Below, in pieces: positions 25,679 to 32,875 of a DNA stretch of 64,000 nucleotides. Origin of the DNA: Chryseobacterium viscerum (GTDB lineage: Bacteria; Bacteroidota; Bacteroidia; Flavobacteriales; Weeksellaceae); contig NZ_PPEG02000009.1 in the NCBI RefSeq assembly GCF_002899945.2, forward strand, positions 113,237 to 177,236. The letters are read 5' to 3'. A model generated the notes under the pieces. The model worked only from the letters and a program-made list of their open reading frames with translations, did not search any database and had not been told where the DNA came from. Numbering within the stretch: position 1 is the first letter of the stretch; each line of letters starts with the position of its first letter. A program made the position numbers and the translations under genes.

Positions 25679-26413
25679 ATGAGTCAAAACACAAACAAAA
25701 CAGTTCTTATTCTGGGGGCCAATTCTGATGTAGCAAAACAATGTATCAGGCAATATCTTGAAAAGGGATTTTCAGTGACCGCGGCTTCCAGAAATACAAC
25801 TGCTTTGGAAGACTTTATAAATTCAAATAATCTGGACCGTTCAAGAATTTCTGTTTTGTATTTTGATGCTGCAGATTTTGATTCCCATCCTAGATTCTGT
25901 GCAGATCTTCCCGTAAAGCCTCATATTGTAGTGTATGCCGCAGGATTTTTAGTTGATAATCAAAAAGCTTTGGCTGATTTCAAAAGAGCTAAACAGATGA
26001 TGGAGGTCAATTATATGGGTGGAGTATCCATCCTGAGTATTATTGCTATGGATAAAAGCAATATAAATCTGGAAAGGATTATTGGTCTTTCCTCGTTATC
26101 CGGAGTCAGAGGAAGAAAAAGCAATTTTGTGTACGGAAGTACCAAGTCTGCATTTACTCAGTTTTTAGCTGGATTAAGACAGGAAGTAGCTTCCCGGAAA
26201 ATAATTGTGAATGCCTTGGTGATTGGCTATATCAGAACAAAGATCAATGAAGGATTGGAACTGAATGAATCCTTGATCATGGAGCCTGATTATGTGGCGA
26301 AATTTATTGTCAACGCAGGCAATTCTTTTACCATTGTTCCGAATTTTAAATGGAAGATGATTTATATGATTTTAAAATTACTGCCCGAAGGTTTGGTGGC
26401 AAAATTGCCTTAA
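25679..26413 (+). CDS. short-chain dehydrogenase/reductase
   Basis: The 244-aa NAD(P)-dependent oxidoreductase has a Rossmann fold with cofactor motif VLILGANSDVAKQC (residues 9-22). The NAG-type motif is replaced by YAAGF (about 85-89). The catalytic Ser is in GLSSLSGVRG and the YxxxK in VYGSTKSAF (about 149-157). The closest resemblance is to SDRs of cell-envelope sugar pathways (DprE2-like), but the substrate is unknown. It is monocistronic and its stop overlaps the convergent gene at 26410 by 4 bases. The start may be leaderless. Confidence 0.88.
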   Translation: MSQNTNKTVLILGANSDVAKQCIRQYLEKGFSVTAASRNTTALEDFINSNNLDRSRISVLYFDAADFDSHPRFCADLPVKPHIVVYAAGFLVDNQKALADFKRAKQMMEVNYMGGVSILSIIAMDKSNINLERIIGLSSLSGVRGRKSNFVYGSTKSAFTQFLAGLRQEVASRKIIVNALVIGYIRTKINEGLELNESLIMEPDYVAKFIVNAGNSFTIVPNFKWKMIYMILKLLPEGLVAKLP

Positions 26414-26958
26414 TCCCGTTGTTTAGAATATTTTTGAACAAAATCCCTGAAAGTATAATAATCAGATCCCTCAAAAGCGGATGATGTAAAGATGATATTG
26501 ATTTTGTTTTGCAGGAGGTTCAGAATAAGATAGTCACCGATAATTTTATACCTTATTTTATCCCAGTTAGAACCTGTTATATTGGTAGGTTTCTGAATGG
26601 TTATAGATTCTTCATTAAGAATAATGAAGCTTCTTTTTTCATTCTGCTGTTTCAATTCATCGATGCGTTTTTCAATCAATTGATAGGTCTGTTTTTTTGA
26701 TTTAAAATAGAGTACACTCAACAAGCAAATGTATCCGATACCCAGAAATCCAAGGAATTTGAATGTATAGGGAATGATACTTTTATCAAAAATTTTTATA
26801 GGTAAAAAGCCAATTAACAAAAAGAATAAAGCACAAGTTCCTAATATTTTCAATGGAAGAAAATATTTTTTCCATCTATATTGAAAGAAAAATTTCTGGC
26901 TCTCTCTTTCTCTGTTTTCATTAAAAATAATTTCAAATTGAATAGACTTTTCCATCAT
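26410..26958 (-). CDS. YcxB-like membrane protein
   Basis: The 182-aa protein has two close membrane helices (about residues 34-54 and 62-85) and a C-terminal soluble domain beginning RSFIILNEESITIQ, followed by a NWDKIRYKIIGDYLILNL beta-rich part as in YcxB-like families. Function is unknown. A second member of the same build lies at 28205-28735; both face inward toward mscS from the minus strand. Two start ATGs are adjacent (26958 and 26955). It is convergent with, and overlaps by 4 bases, the SDR gene. Confidence 0.7.
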   Translation of the reverse strand: MMEKSIQFEIIFNENRERESQKFFFQYRWKKYFLPLKILGTCALFFLLIGFLPIKIFDKSIIPYTFKFLGFLGIGYICLLSVLYFKSKKQTYQLIEKRIDELKQQNEKRSFIILNEESITIQKPTNITGSNWDKIRYKIIGDYLILNLLQNKINIIFTSSAFEGSDYYTFRDFVQKYSKQRD

Positions 26959-27289
26959 GTTGTTATAAAAAGATTGTTATCAAAAATATATAATTAATTG
27001 ATAAGAGGTTGATAAAATATTAATTCCGGAATAAGAGAACTTCGGTATCGTTTTTGTAATTCTATGACCTGAAAATTATTTCTTTCTGTAAGATTCAATT
27101 TCTGAATGATTATTGAGAAGCTGAAACAATCCGTTCTGCTGCCAATCTATTTTAATCTATAATATCATTTGCTTTCACTTTTGAAGTGTAAGGTCAATTT
27201 TATTTTAGACAGGTAGTATTCAATTTCATTTTTTTAATCCAGCAGAAGTCAATATCTCATCAATATAAATAGTAAACACACAGTATAAA
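26959..27289. other. 331-base intergenic region, no gene seen
   Basis: This lies between the start of the YcxB-like gene (minus strand) and mscS (plus strand), so it must hold two divergent promoters. I find no reading frame with coding character, no stable hairpin with a T run and no clear TAnnTTTG with a partner TTG. Confidence 0.5.
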
Positions 27290-28135
27290 ATGGACGATTT
27301 AGAATTGAATAAAATTCAACAGCACTGGGACACTTTAATTTCTTCAGCAATTTCATGGGCACCGAGAGTTTTTACAGCGGTTATTTCTGCTTTACTAATT
27401 TATCTTATCGGGTCGTGGATGATACGAATGATCAAAAAGCTTGTTGCGAAAGGTTTCAGAAAACGTAATATGGAAGCTTCTTTACAGCATTTTCTTTTAA
27501 ATATTATCAACTGGGGGCTTAATATTCTTCTCTTTATTGTAGTAGTTACTCAGCTAGGAGTACAGACTTCTGCATTTGTTGCAATGATTGGTGCTGCAGG
27601 TTTGGCCATAGGTCTTGCATTGCAAGGATCACTGACAAATTTTGCAGGTGGAATCCTTATTTTATTGCTGAAACCTTTTAAGATAGGCGACTTTATTTCT
27701 ACTAATAGCGGCGTTTCAGGAACAGTACAGGCTATAGATATTTTTCATACAAAACTGGTTACCCCACAGAACCATTTGATTGTTATTCCAAATGGGGTGG
27801 TGTCAAATAACAGTATTACCAATTTTACCCAATTAGGAACCCGTAGAACATCATTGGATATTGGGGTTGCCTATGATGCTGACCTAAAGCAGACCAAGGA
27901 AATTTTGCTGAACGTAATAAGAAGCAATCAATATGCTCTTGCAACACCAGCGCCACAGGTAATGGTTACTGAACTTGGGGATAGCGCTGTCAATTTATCA
28001 ATAAGAGTAAGTACTTCTACTGAAAACTTCTGGGCGATGAACGAAGAACTGATCATAGATTGCAAAGAAGCTCTTGACAAAGTAGGAATCGGAATTCCTT
28101 TTCCACAAAGAGATGTTCATGTTTACAATAAATAA
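27290..28135 (+). CDS. small-conductance mechanosensitive channel (MscS family)
   Basis: The 281-aa inner-membrane channel opens under membrane tension to release osmolytes. It has three membrane helices (about 22-45, 65-90 and 95-125). The pore helix shows the Gly/Ala pattern AMIGAAGLAIGLALQGSLTNFAGGILILLLKPFKIGDFI, which is diagnostic of MscS. A C-terminal vestibule domain ends GIPFPQRDVHVYN. The length matches E. coli MscS (286 aa). It is monocistronic and followed by a bidirectional terminator. Confidence 0.95.
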   Translation: MDDLELNKIQQHWDTLISSAISWAPRVFTAVISALLIYLIGSWMIRMIKKLVAKGFRKRNMEASLQHFLLNIINWGLNILLFIVVVTQLGVQTSAFVAMIGAAGLAIGLALQGSLTNFAGGILILLLKPFKIGDFISTNSGVSGTVQAIDIFHTKLVTPQNHLIVIPNGVVSNNSITNFTQLGTRRTSLDIGVAYDADLKQTKEILLNVIRSNQYALATPAPQVMVTELGDSAVNLSIRVSTSTENFWAMNEELIIDCKEALDKVGIGIPFPQRDVHVYNK

Positions 28136-28151
28136 TTGTATTTGAAATAAT

Positions 28152-28194
28152 AAAAAAACTCCTGCATTAATAAAATGATGCAGGAGTTTTTATT
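28152..28194. terminator. bidirectional terminator between mscS and the second YcxB-like gene
   Basis: AAAACTCCTGCAT/ATGCAGGAGTTTT stem with A and T tracts on both sides serves the two convergent genes. Confidence 0.88.
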
Positions 28195-28204
28195 TGTTAT
28201 AAAA

Positions 28205-28735
28205 TCATTTACCTTTTTGTCTTGCTTTTCTTTGCAATATTTCAAGAATTTCAGCATATTTATCAGTTTCATCTTCACTGATAAGATATGTGAAAATAGT
28301 GTTCATATCGATATGAATTAAAATCATTTTATTAGAAACTTCATAAGTGATTTTCCCCCAAATACTTCTTATATCATATTGCTCACATTTAATATGAATA
28401 CTTTCCTCATCAAAAATAAATTCTGTTATGGGATGGTAGCCTTTTAGCTCATCAATATGTTTATTCATTTTGTTAGAATAATTTGCTTTTTGATAAAAAA
28501 AGTTGATCAGGCAAACAATAAAAGCAATCCCTAAAAATGTTGTTGTAAATCTTAGAAAGTCATATCTGCTTTTATTACTAAAGAGGCTATCAAAAATGAA
28601 GATGGCCAATAGAGCATAAAATAAGTTCATCAAATGAACCGGAAGTTTCTTTTTCCAAGAATAATAAAAATATTGCCACAATTGTTTACGGACAATATTC
28701 TCATTAAAATGAATATGTATTTTTTTCTCTTCCAT
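28205..28735 (-). CDS. YcxB-like membrane protein, second copy
   Basis: The 176-aa protein is a paralogue in architecture of the 26410 gene: an N-terminal IHIHFNENIVRKQLWQYFYYSWKKK, two membrane helices (about 32-50 and 62-84), a coiled linker KMNKHIDELKGY, then FDEESIHI and a beta-rich domain. In the other copy the matching pieces are FEIIFNEN, FQYRWKKY, RIDELKQQ and LNEESITI. Function is unknown. Its promoter region (28736-28842) is back to back with the Crp/Fnr-type regulator region. Confidence 0.7.
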   Translation of the reverse strand: MEEKKIHIHFNENIVRKQLWQYFYYSWKKKLPVHLMNLFYALLAIFIFDSLFSNKSRYDFLRFTTTFLGIAFIVCLINFFYQKANYSNKMNKHIDELKGYHPITEFIFDEESIHIKCEQYDIRSIWGKITYEVSNKMILIHIDMNTIFTYLISEDETDKYAEILEILQRKARQKGK

Positions 28736-28842
28736 GTTTAAAATTTTTTGGGTGCAAAAATATTGAAATTATACAATGTTTAAAGCCATTTTAATTATAT
28801 ACTTTTTATCAAAAAAATTTAAGGTTCCTTTTTTAATGCTTT

Positions 28843-28856
28843 TTGTCAAATGACAA
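28843..28856. promoter_or_regulatory. 14-bp palindromic operator, copy 1, upstream of the Crp/Fnr-type gene
   Basis: TTGTCAAATGACAA is a 6+2+6 palindrome (TTGTCA-AA-TGACAA). It begins 36 bases before the presumed -7 element (TACCTTTA, 28879-28886), so its centre would lie near -43, the class II activator position of Crp-family proteins. An identical copy sits before purA at 29600. Shape and position suggest it is the site of the regulator encoded next to it. Confidence 0.65.
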
Positions 28857-28917
28857 TTGTTTTTATCAGCCAGTTTTATACCTTTATCTTACTGTAATCC
28901 GTGGTTACAACAAAAAT

Positions 28918-29487
28918 ATGGAAGAGCTTTTTAACTATATCAAAAAATTCGGGATACTGAATCCTCAGGATGAACTTTTGATTGCTGAGGGAATTCACGA
29001 AATCACTGTAAAGAAAGGAGAGCCTTTTATAGAAGCAGGAAAGGTAAGTCAGAGAATTGCTTTTGTGAAAGAAGGTGTTTTCCGGTCTTTGTATTATAAT
29101 AAACAGGGTGATGATTTTACCAGGTATTTCATCTATGAAGGAAGGTTTATCGGAGATTTTCAGGGTTTTACGGACCAGCTTCCTGCTCATGAAGATATTG
29201 AGGCTATTACCGATGCTGTATTGCTGGTAATCGATCTTAAACATCTTAAAATACTGGAAGAGAAAATTGCAGTATGGCCGGTTTTATTTACCAGAATCCA
29301 TGCCTTTGTCGTTGAGAATAAACTGAAGGTAGCGAGTATCATGCTGAATCAGGATGCGAAATCCCGTTATATTCATTTTTTAAATCATTATCCCGGTCTC
29401 GCCAATAGAGTTCCGCAATCTATGCTGGCCTCTTATCTTGGGGTTACTCCTTCATCATTGAGCAGGATCAGAAGAAATATAGTTTAA
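28918..29487 (+). CDS. Crp/Fnr family transcriptional regulator
   Basis: The 189-aa DNA-binding regulator has an N-terminal cyclic-nucleotide-binding-like beta-roll (about 20-115, with GEPFIEAGKVSQRIAFVKEGVFR), a long dimer helix and a C-terminal helix-turn-helix (QSMLASYLGVTPSSLSRIRR, about 167-186). There are no cysteines, so it is not an oxygen-sensing iron-sulfur FNR. The phosphate-binding Arg-Ser of CRP is not evident, so the effector is unknown. The chosen ATG is the only one consistent with the fold; the longer frame uses a TTG inside the operator. The identical palindromes before this gene and purA suggest autoregulation and control of purA. Confidence 0.9.
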   Translation: MEELFNYIKKFGILNPQDELLIAEGIHEITVKKGEPFIEAGKVSQRIAFVKEGVFRSLYYNKQGDDFTRYFIYEGRFIGDFQGFTDQLPAHEDIEAITDAVLLVIDLKHLKILEEKIAVWPVLFTRIHAFVVENKLKVASIMLNQDAKSRYIHFLNHYPGLANRVPQSMLASYLGVTPSSLSRIRRNIV

Positions 29488-29488
29488 A

Positions 29489-29510
29489 ATTATCAGTGAT
29501 AAATGATAAT
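29489..29510. repeat. small inverted repeat after the Crp/Fnr-type gene
   Basis: ATTATCA and TGATAAT are separated by 8 bases just after the stop codon. It could be a weak terminator, but no T run follows it. Confidence 0.35.
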
Positions 29511-29599
29511 TGATAGATGATACCACTTTGAGTGCAAGAGTAATAGAGTTTGTGAATTTTTACTAACTTCTAGTATCTAATTTCCCAATAAATCTCTTT

Positions 29600-29613
29600 T
29601 TGTCAAATGACAA
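29600..29613. promoter_or_regulatory. 14-bp palindromic operator, copy 2, upstream of purA
   Basis: TTGTCAAATGACAA is identical to the copy at 28843, and the flanks are also shared (CTTTTTGTCAAATGACAAT in both). It begins 36 bases before the -7 element at 29636, the same spacing as copy 1. Confidence 0.65.
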
Positions 29614-29635
29614 TGGTCTTTCTCATTGACTGCCA

Positions 29636-29643
29636 TAGCTTTG
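29636..29643 (+). promoter_or_regulatory. -7 element of purA
   Basis: TAGCTTTG fits TAnnTTTG and ends 23 bases before the purA ATG. There is no good -33 TTG at 19-21 bases; the palindrome occupies the place just upstream, as expected for an activator-dependent promoter. Confidence 0.55.
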
Positions 29644-29666
29644 CCTCATAAAATTAAAGTACGAAT

Positions 29667-30941
29667 ATGGATATTGTATTAGGATTGCAGTGGGGAGATG
29701 AAGGAAAAGGAAAGTTTATCGATCTAATCAGTGAGAATTATGACATTACAGCACGTTTTAATGGCGGCTCTAATGCTGGGCATAGCATTGAACGAAATGG
29801 ACGAAGAATTACCCTTAAAATGATTCCTTCGGGAATTTTTATGAAAGGAGTACAAAATGTTATTGGCACAGGAACAGTCCTGGATCCTGTAAGTTTTAAA
29901 AAAGAAATTATAAATCTTCAGTCATTTGATGAAACGGTTCAGCCGGAAACCAATATCATTATTTCATTAAAGGCTCACTTTGTACTGCCTACTCACAAAC
30001 TTCTGGATATTTTTATGGAGGAGAGTTCTGATTATACCACAATCGGAACAACCAAAAACGGAATTGCACAGGCGTATTCAAATAAAATTTTAAGACAGAA
30101 TCTCAGAGTAGGAGATATGTTTACTCCCGACTTTAAAAGCAGAGTGCAGCATATTTTAGAGAGGGATTACAAAATGCTTGCAGAAGGGAATATGGAAATT
30201 CCTTCTTTGGAAGAGATCAGCAATGAGTTTTTCGAAGCAGTAGATTTTCTGAAAAGATTCAACTGTACTGAAACGGAAATATATCTGAATAACGCTTTGG
30301 CAGAAGGGAAAACAATATTAGCAGAAGGATCTCAGGCCGCCATGCTGGATATTGACCATGGAACTTATCCTTATGTAACGTCTTCTTCCACAACAGCTTC
30401 TGGAGCGAGCAGTGGATTAGGTGTTTCACCGAAAAAGATCGGTGAAATCTTCGGGATTGCCAAAGCATACTGTACCAGAGTGGGAAACGGTGTGTTTCCG
30501 ACAGAGTTATTTGATGAGTTAGGCGAGGAGATCAGAACAAAAGGAAATGAGTTTGGTTCCAATACAGGACGTCCAAGAAGAACTGGATGGCTTGATCTTC
30601 CTGCTTTAAAGTATGCGGTGATGATCAACGGTGTAACTCAGCTGGTTCTGACAAAAGCAGATGTTTTAAGCGGATTGAAATCAATTGCCATTTGTACCCA
30701 CTATGAACTGGAAGATGGAAAAACAGTAGCTGTTTCAGGTTTGCTTCCGGAAAATGGGAAACCCATACTGAAATGGATGAATGGATGGGATGCTGATTTT
30801 TCTGTGATGAAAAGTCCTTCGGAGTTGCCAAAAGAAGTCAATGAGTTTCTATTATTTCTGGAAACAGAATTAGGAATCCCAGTGGCATATCTTTCGACCG
30901 GGCCGGGAAGAAATGAAATGTTGAAATTAATCAGTAAATAA
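29667..30941 (+). CDS. purA: adenylosuccinate synthase
   Basis: The 424-aa cytosolic enzyme joins IMP and aspartate using GTP, the first step from IMP to AMP. The phosphate loop WGDEGKGK with catalytic Asp11 and the catalytic His39 (NAGHS) are intact. The GTRP-type loop reads NTGRPRRTGWLD, and the guanine-binding end TKADVLSG is present. Length is normal. Some conserved spots are unusual (GSNAGHSIERNG instead of GNNAGHTVxxNG), so it may be a second PurA beside a housekeeping copy elsewhere. The upstream palindrome shared with the Crp/Fnr-type gene suggests regulated expression. Confidence 0.93.
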   Translation: MDIVLGLQWGDEGKGKFIDLISENYDITARFNGGSNAGHSIERNGRRITLKMIPSGIFMKGVQNVIGTGTVLDPVSFKKEIINLQSFDETVQPETNIIISLKAHFVLPTHKLLDIFMEESSDYTTIGTTKNGIAQAYSNKILRQNLRVGDMFTPDFKSRVQHILERDYKMLAEGNMEIPSLEEISNEFFEAVDFLKRFNCTETEIYLNNALAEGKTILAEGSQAAMLDIDHGTYPYVTSSSTTASGASSGLGVSPKKIGEIFGIAKAYCTRVGNGVFPTELFDELGEEIRTKGNEFGSNTGRPRRTGWLDLPALKYAVMINGVTQLVLTKADVLSGLKSIAICTHYELEDGKTVAVSGLLPENGKPILKWMNGWDADFSVMKSPSELPKEVNEFLLFLETELGIPVAYLSTGPGRNEMLKLISK

Positions 30942-30981
30942 TTATAGAGCAGGAAGTATATACTGATCTGATAAATATAAA

Positions 30982-31014
30982 AAGCTAGGAAATACATTTC
31001 CTAGCTTCTTTATT
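30982..31014. terminator. bidirectional terminator between purA and the astacin gene
   Basis: AAGCTAGGAAAT/ATTTCCTAGCTT stem, T-rich on the plus side and with an A tract before it that acts as the T run for the minus-strand gene. Confidence 0.85.
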
Positions 31015-31027
31015 TGGATGAAAAAGT

Positions 31028-32359
31028 TTAGTTAACTTTTGTAAGTATAAAACGCTGCTTTGTAGAAGGCTGAACCGTTTGGTCCGTAGTGCCGATTACA
31101 ATAGGGGTAAGATTAGCTGTTAAGCCATTTTTTACCTCTAATCTCAATGCCGGAGCATTCTTAGGAGCGAATCCAAAGCCATTGTTTCCAAGATTGAATA
31201 ATAACCATTTCTGAGAATCTGTATTGGAATTGGTTCTTAATTCAACAGCTGTTCCATTCGTTGTCCCGTTACTTTTTACGGTGAGCACCTTTGTAGGATC
31301 CAATATAGATTTGATGATATAATAACCGTGATCTGATTTGCTGAAAGTAAATTTCTGGTTATTCCCTGTAGAAGCTGAATACAGAATTATACCGGTACCA
31401 TCTGCTGTGGAACTTCCGGAAATATCCAAATTTTTATCATTCGCTAAAGATGTTGTCATCGTATACGTTCCGTTGATTGCAGAACTAGCATTCACAGGTC
31501 CATACAAATGATTTATTCCGGCATAATCACCGGCAGACAATCCTGTCCTTTGCTTGGTGAATGTGGATCCGTCCAGCTTAGTCATTACCGGCTGGCTTGA
31601 GTTGATAGCAAAGTCCGTAGATTGATACATCATGACTGAACCGAAATCAAATGCGCCATGTCCTGCGTAATCATTATAAAGATTGAAGTTATGACGGCTT
31701 CCCTCTACAGCTTTGTTAACATCTACAATAATGTACTGATCTCTATCTGGGCGGCACTGCTCATGCATGATTCCCATAGAGTGCATCACTTCGTGAGCAA
31801 TAATTGCGGGATAAGTGGTATTATAGATTTTAATACCGTTAACCCTGTTTTTTTGCCATCCAAGTGGAGAACTGTTGGTTGTTGTATAAGTAAAGGTGAT
31901 GTACTCTGTTTGATTGGTACGTTCAACAAACTGAACACTGGTTTGAGAAGAAATCATATCAAACGCTTTGTTGATATTGGTAAGAAATGTATTATAATTC
32001 TGAGTACTCAGACTTCCTTGGCTGGGTAATGTATAATAGACTGTTGCATTCGGCCAGGTCTTAATAAAAGAGCTTACAATGGTACTTTTCTCAGCTGTTG
32101 ACATTTGAGAATTGGCCTGCATCTTTAATTTATCAAACTGCTCGGAGCTAATCGTAATATCATCTGCATAAAAATATTCACCATTTACTTCATTAACATA
32201 CGTGTAAGTTCCGTTAATTAATAATTTGTGAATCTTTGCATTTTCTAGCTTCGTCGTTGTAGGATCCATTGAATCTGATTGTGGATTTTCAATATCCGAC
32301 CTACATGAATTTAGTGCCAAAACAAGGCATCCTGATAGGAGTAATAGTTTACTTTTCAT
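31028..32359 (-). CDS. astacin-type (M12A) metalloprotease with ricin-type lectin domain, lipoprotein
   Basis: The 443-aa precursor has a lipoprotein signal (lipobox LNSC at about 16-19). The protease domain (about 95-285) has the astacin zinc motif HExxHxxGxxHE, here HEVMHSMGIMHE at about residues 188-199, and a Met-turn SVMMYQST. A C-terminal ricin B-type beta-trefoil (about 295-443) has YxIxS and QxW-like repeats (NQKFTF, SQKWLLF, KQRFIL). It resembles flavastacin of Elizabethkingia plus a lectin module. It is probably anchored to the outer membrane and cleaves proteins near glycans. It is monocistronic on the minus strand. Confidence 0.9.
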   Translation of the reverse strand: MKSKLLLLSGCLVLALNSCRSDIENPQSDSMDPTTTKLENAKIHKLLINGTYTYVNEVNGEYFYADDITISSEQFDKLKMQANSQMSTAEKSTIVSSFIKTWPNATVYYTLPSQGSLSTQNYNTFLTNINKAFDMISSQTSVQFVERTNQTEYITFTYTTTNSSPLGWQKNRVNGIKIYNTTYPAIIAHEVMHSMGIMHEQCRPDRDQYIIVDVNKAVEGSRHNFNLYNDYAGHGAFDFGSVMMYQSTDFAINSSQPVMTKLDGSTFTKQRTGLSAGDYAGINHLYGPVNASSAINGTYTMTTSLANDKNLDISGSSTADGTGIILYSASTGNNQKFTFSKSDHGYYIIKSILDPTKVLTVKSNGTTNGTAVELRTNSNTDSQKWLLFNLGNNGFGFAPKNAPALRLEVKNGLTANLTPIVIGTTDQTVQPSTKQRFILTKVN

Positions 32360-32844
32360 ATTATTTAATTTTGGTTTGGTGATCAGGTTGTAAAATATGA
32401 ACAGCTATAGTATTACCCTACGCAAAAGATTACAAAATAAGTTAATTTCTAATTTTGATTAAGTCATCATTTTAACCCAGCTGTATGTTGTAAATGTATT
32501 GATAATATATTATATTTGAATATAACATAATATAATTATTGTTTTATCGTGTATTTGTTTAATTAATGTAATAATTTCGTTAATTAATTTATAATGTTTT
32601 ATTTTTTACTATTAAATTTCGAATTAAATTATTTCACTAATATTTGATATGATAGCTAAATTGCTCCTTTTTACTAATATAAAGCTCATTATATTACCAA
32701 ATTAATAAAGTTTATTGAAATTTATAATGTGATGGACTGCAAATAATGCAACCTCATGAATGCTTATTTTTCAAAAATAATCTGGTCAGTAAAAAGCATT
32801 AGTAACTGCAGGGTTAATAGAAGATTCCTGTAATTTAGAATATA
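32360..32844. other. 485-base AT-rich intergenic region, no gene seen
   Basis: The region lies between the start of the astacin gene and the aspS terminator. It is very AT-rich, with no coding frame of note and no TAnnTTTG with a matching TTG in the expected direction. It may hold regulatory sites for the protease gene. Confidence 0.5.
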
Positions 32845-32871
32845 AAAAAAGCGGGGCAAATGCCCCGCTTT
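32845..32871 (-). terminator. terminator after aspS
   Basis: AAAGCGGGGCA/TGCCCCGCTTT stem; the T run is on the minus strand. It lies directly after the aspS stop. Confidence 0.92.
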
Positions 32872-32875
32872 ACAT

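Noticed and set aside
28843..28917. Longer N-terminus of the Crp/Fnr-type regulator starting at a TTG
   Set aside because: The TTG lies inside the palindrome and upstream of the promoter's expected start site; the ATG at 28918 fits the family.
29667..30941. PurZ-like enzyme of diaminopurine (Z) DNA systems
   Set aside because: The WGDEGKGK loop with its catalytic Asp is intact, as in PurA, and no partner genes of Z-genome synthesis are nearby.
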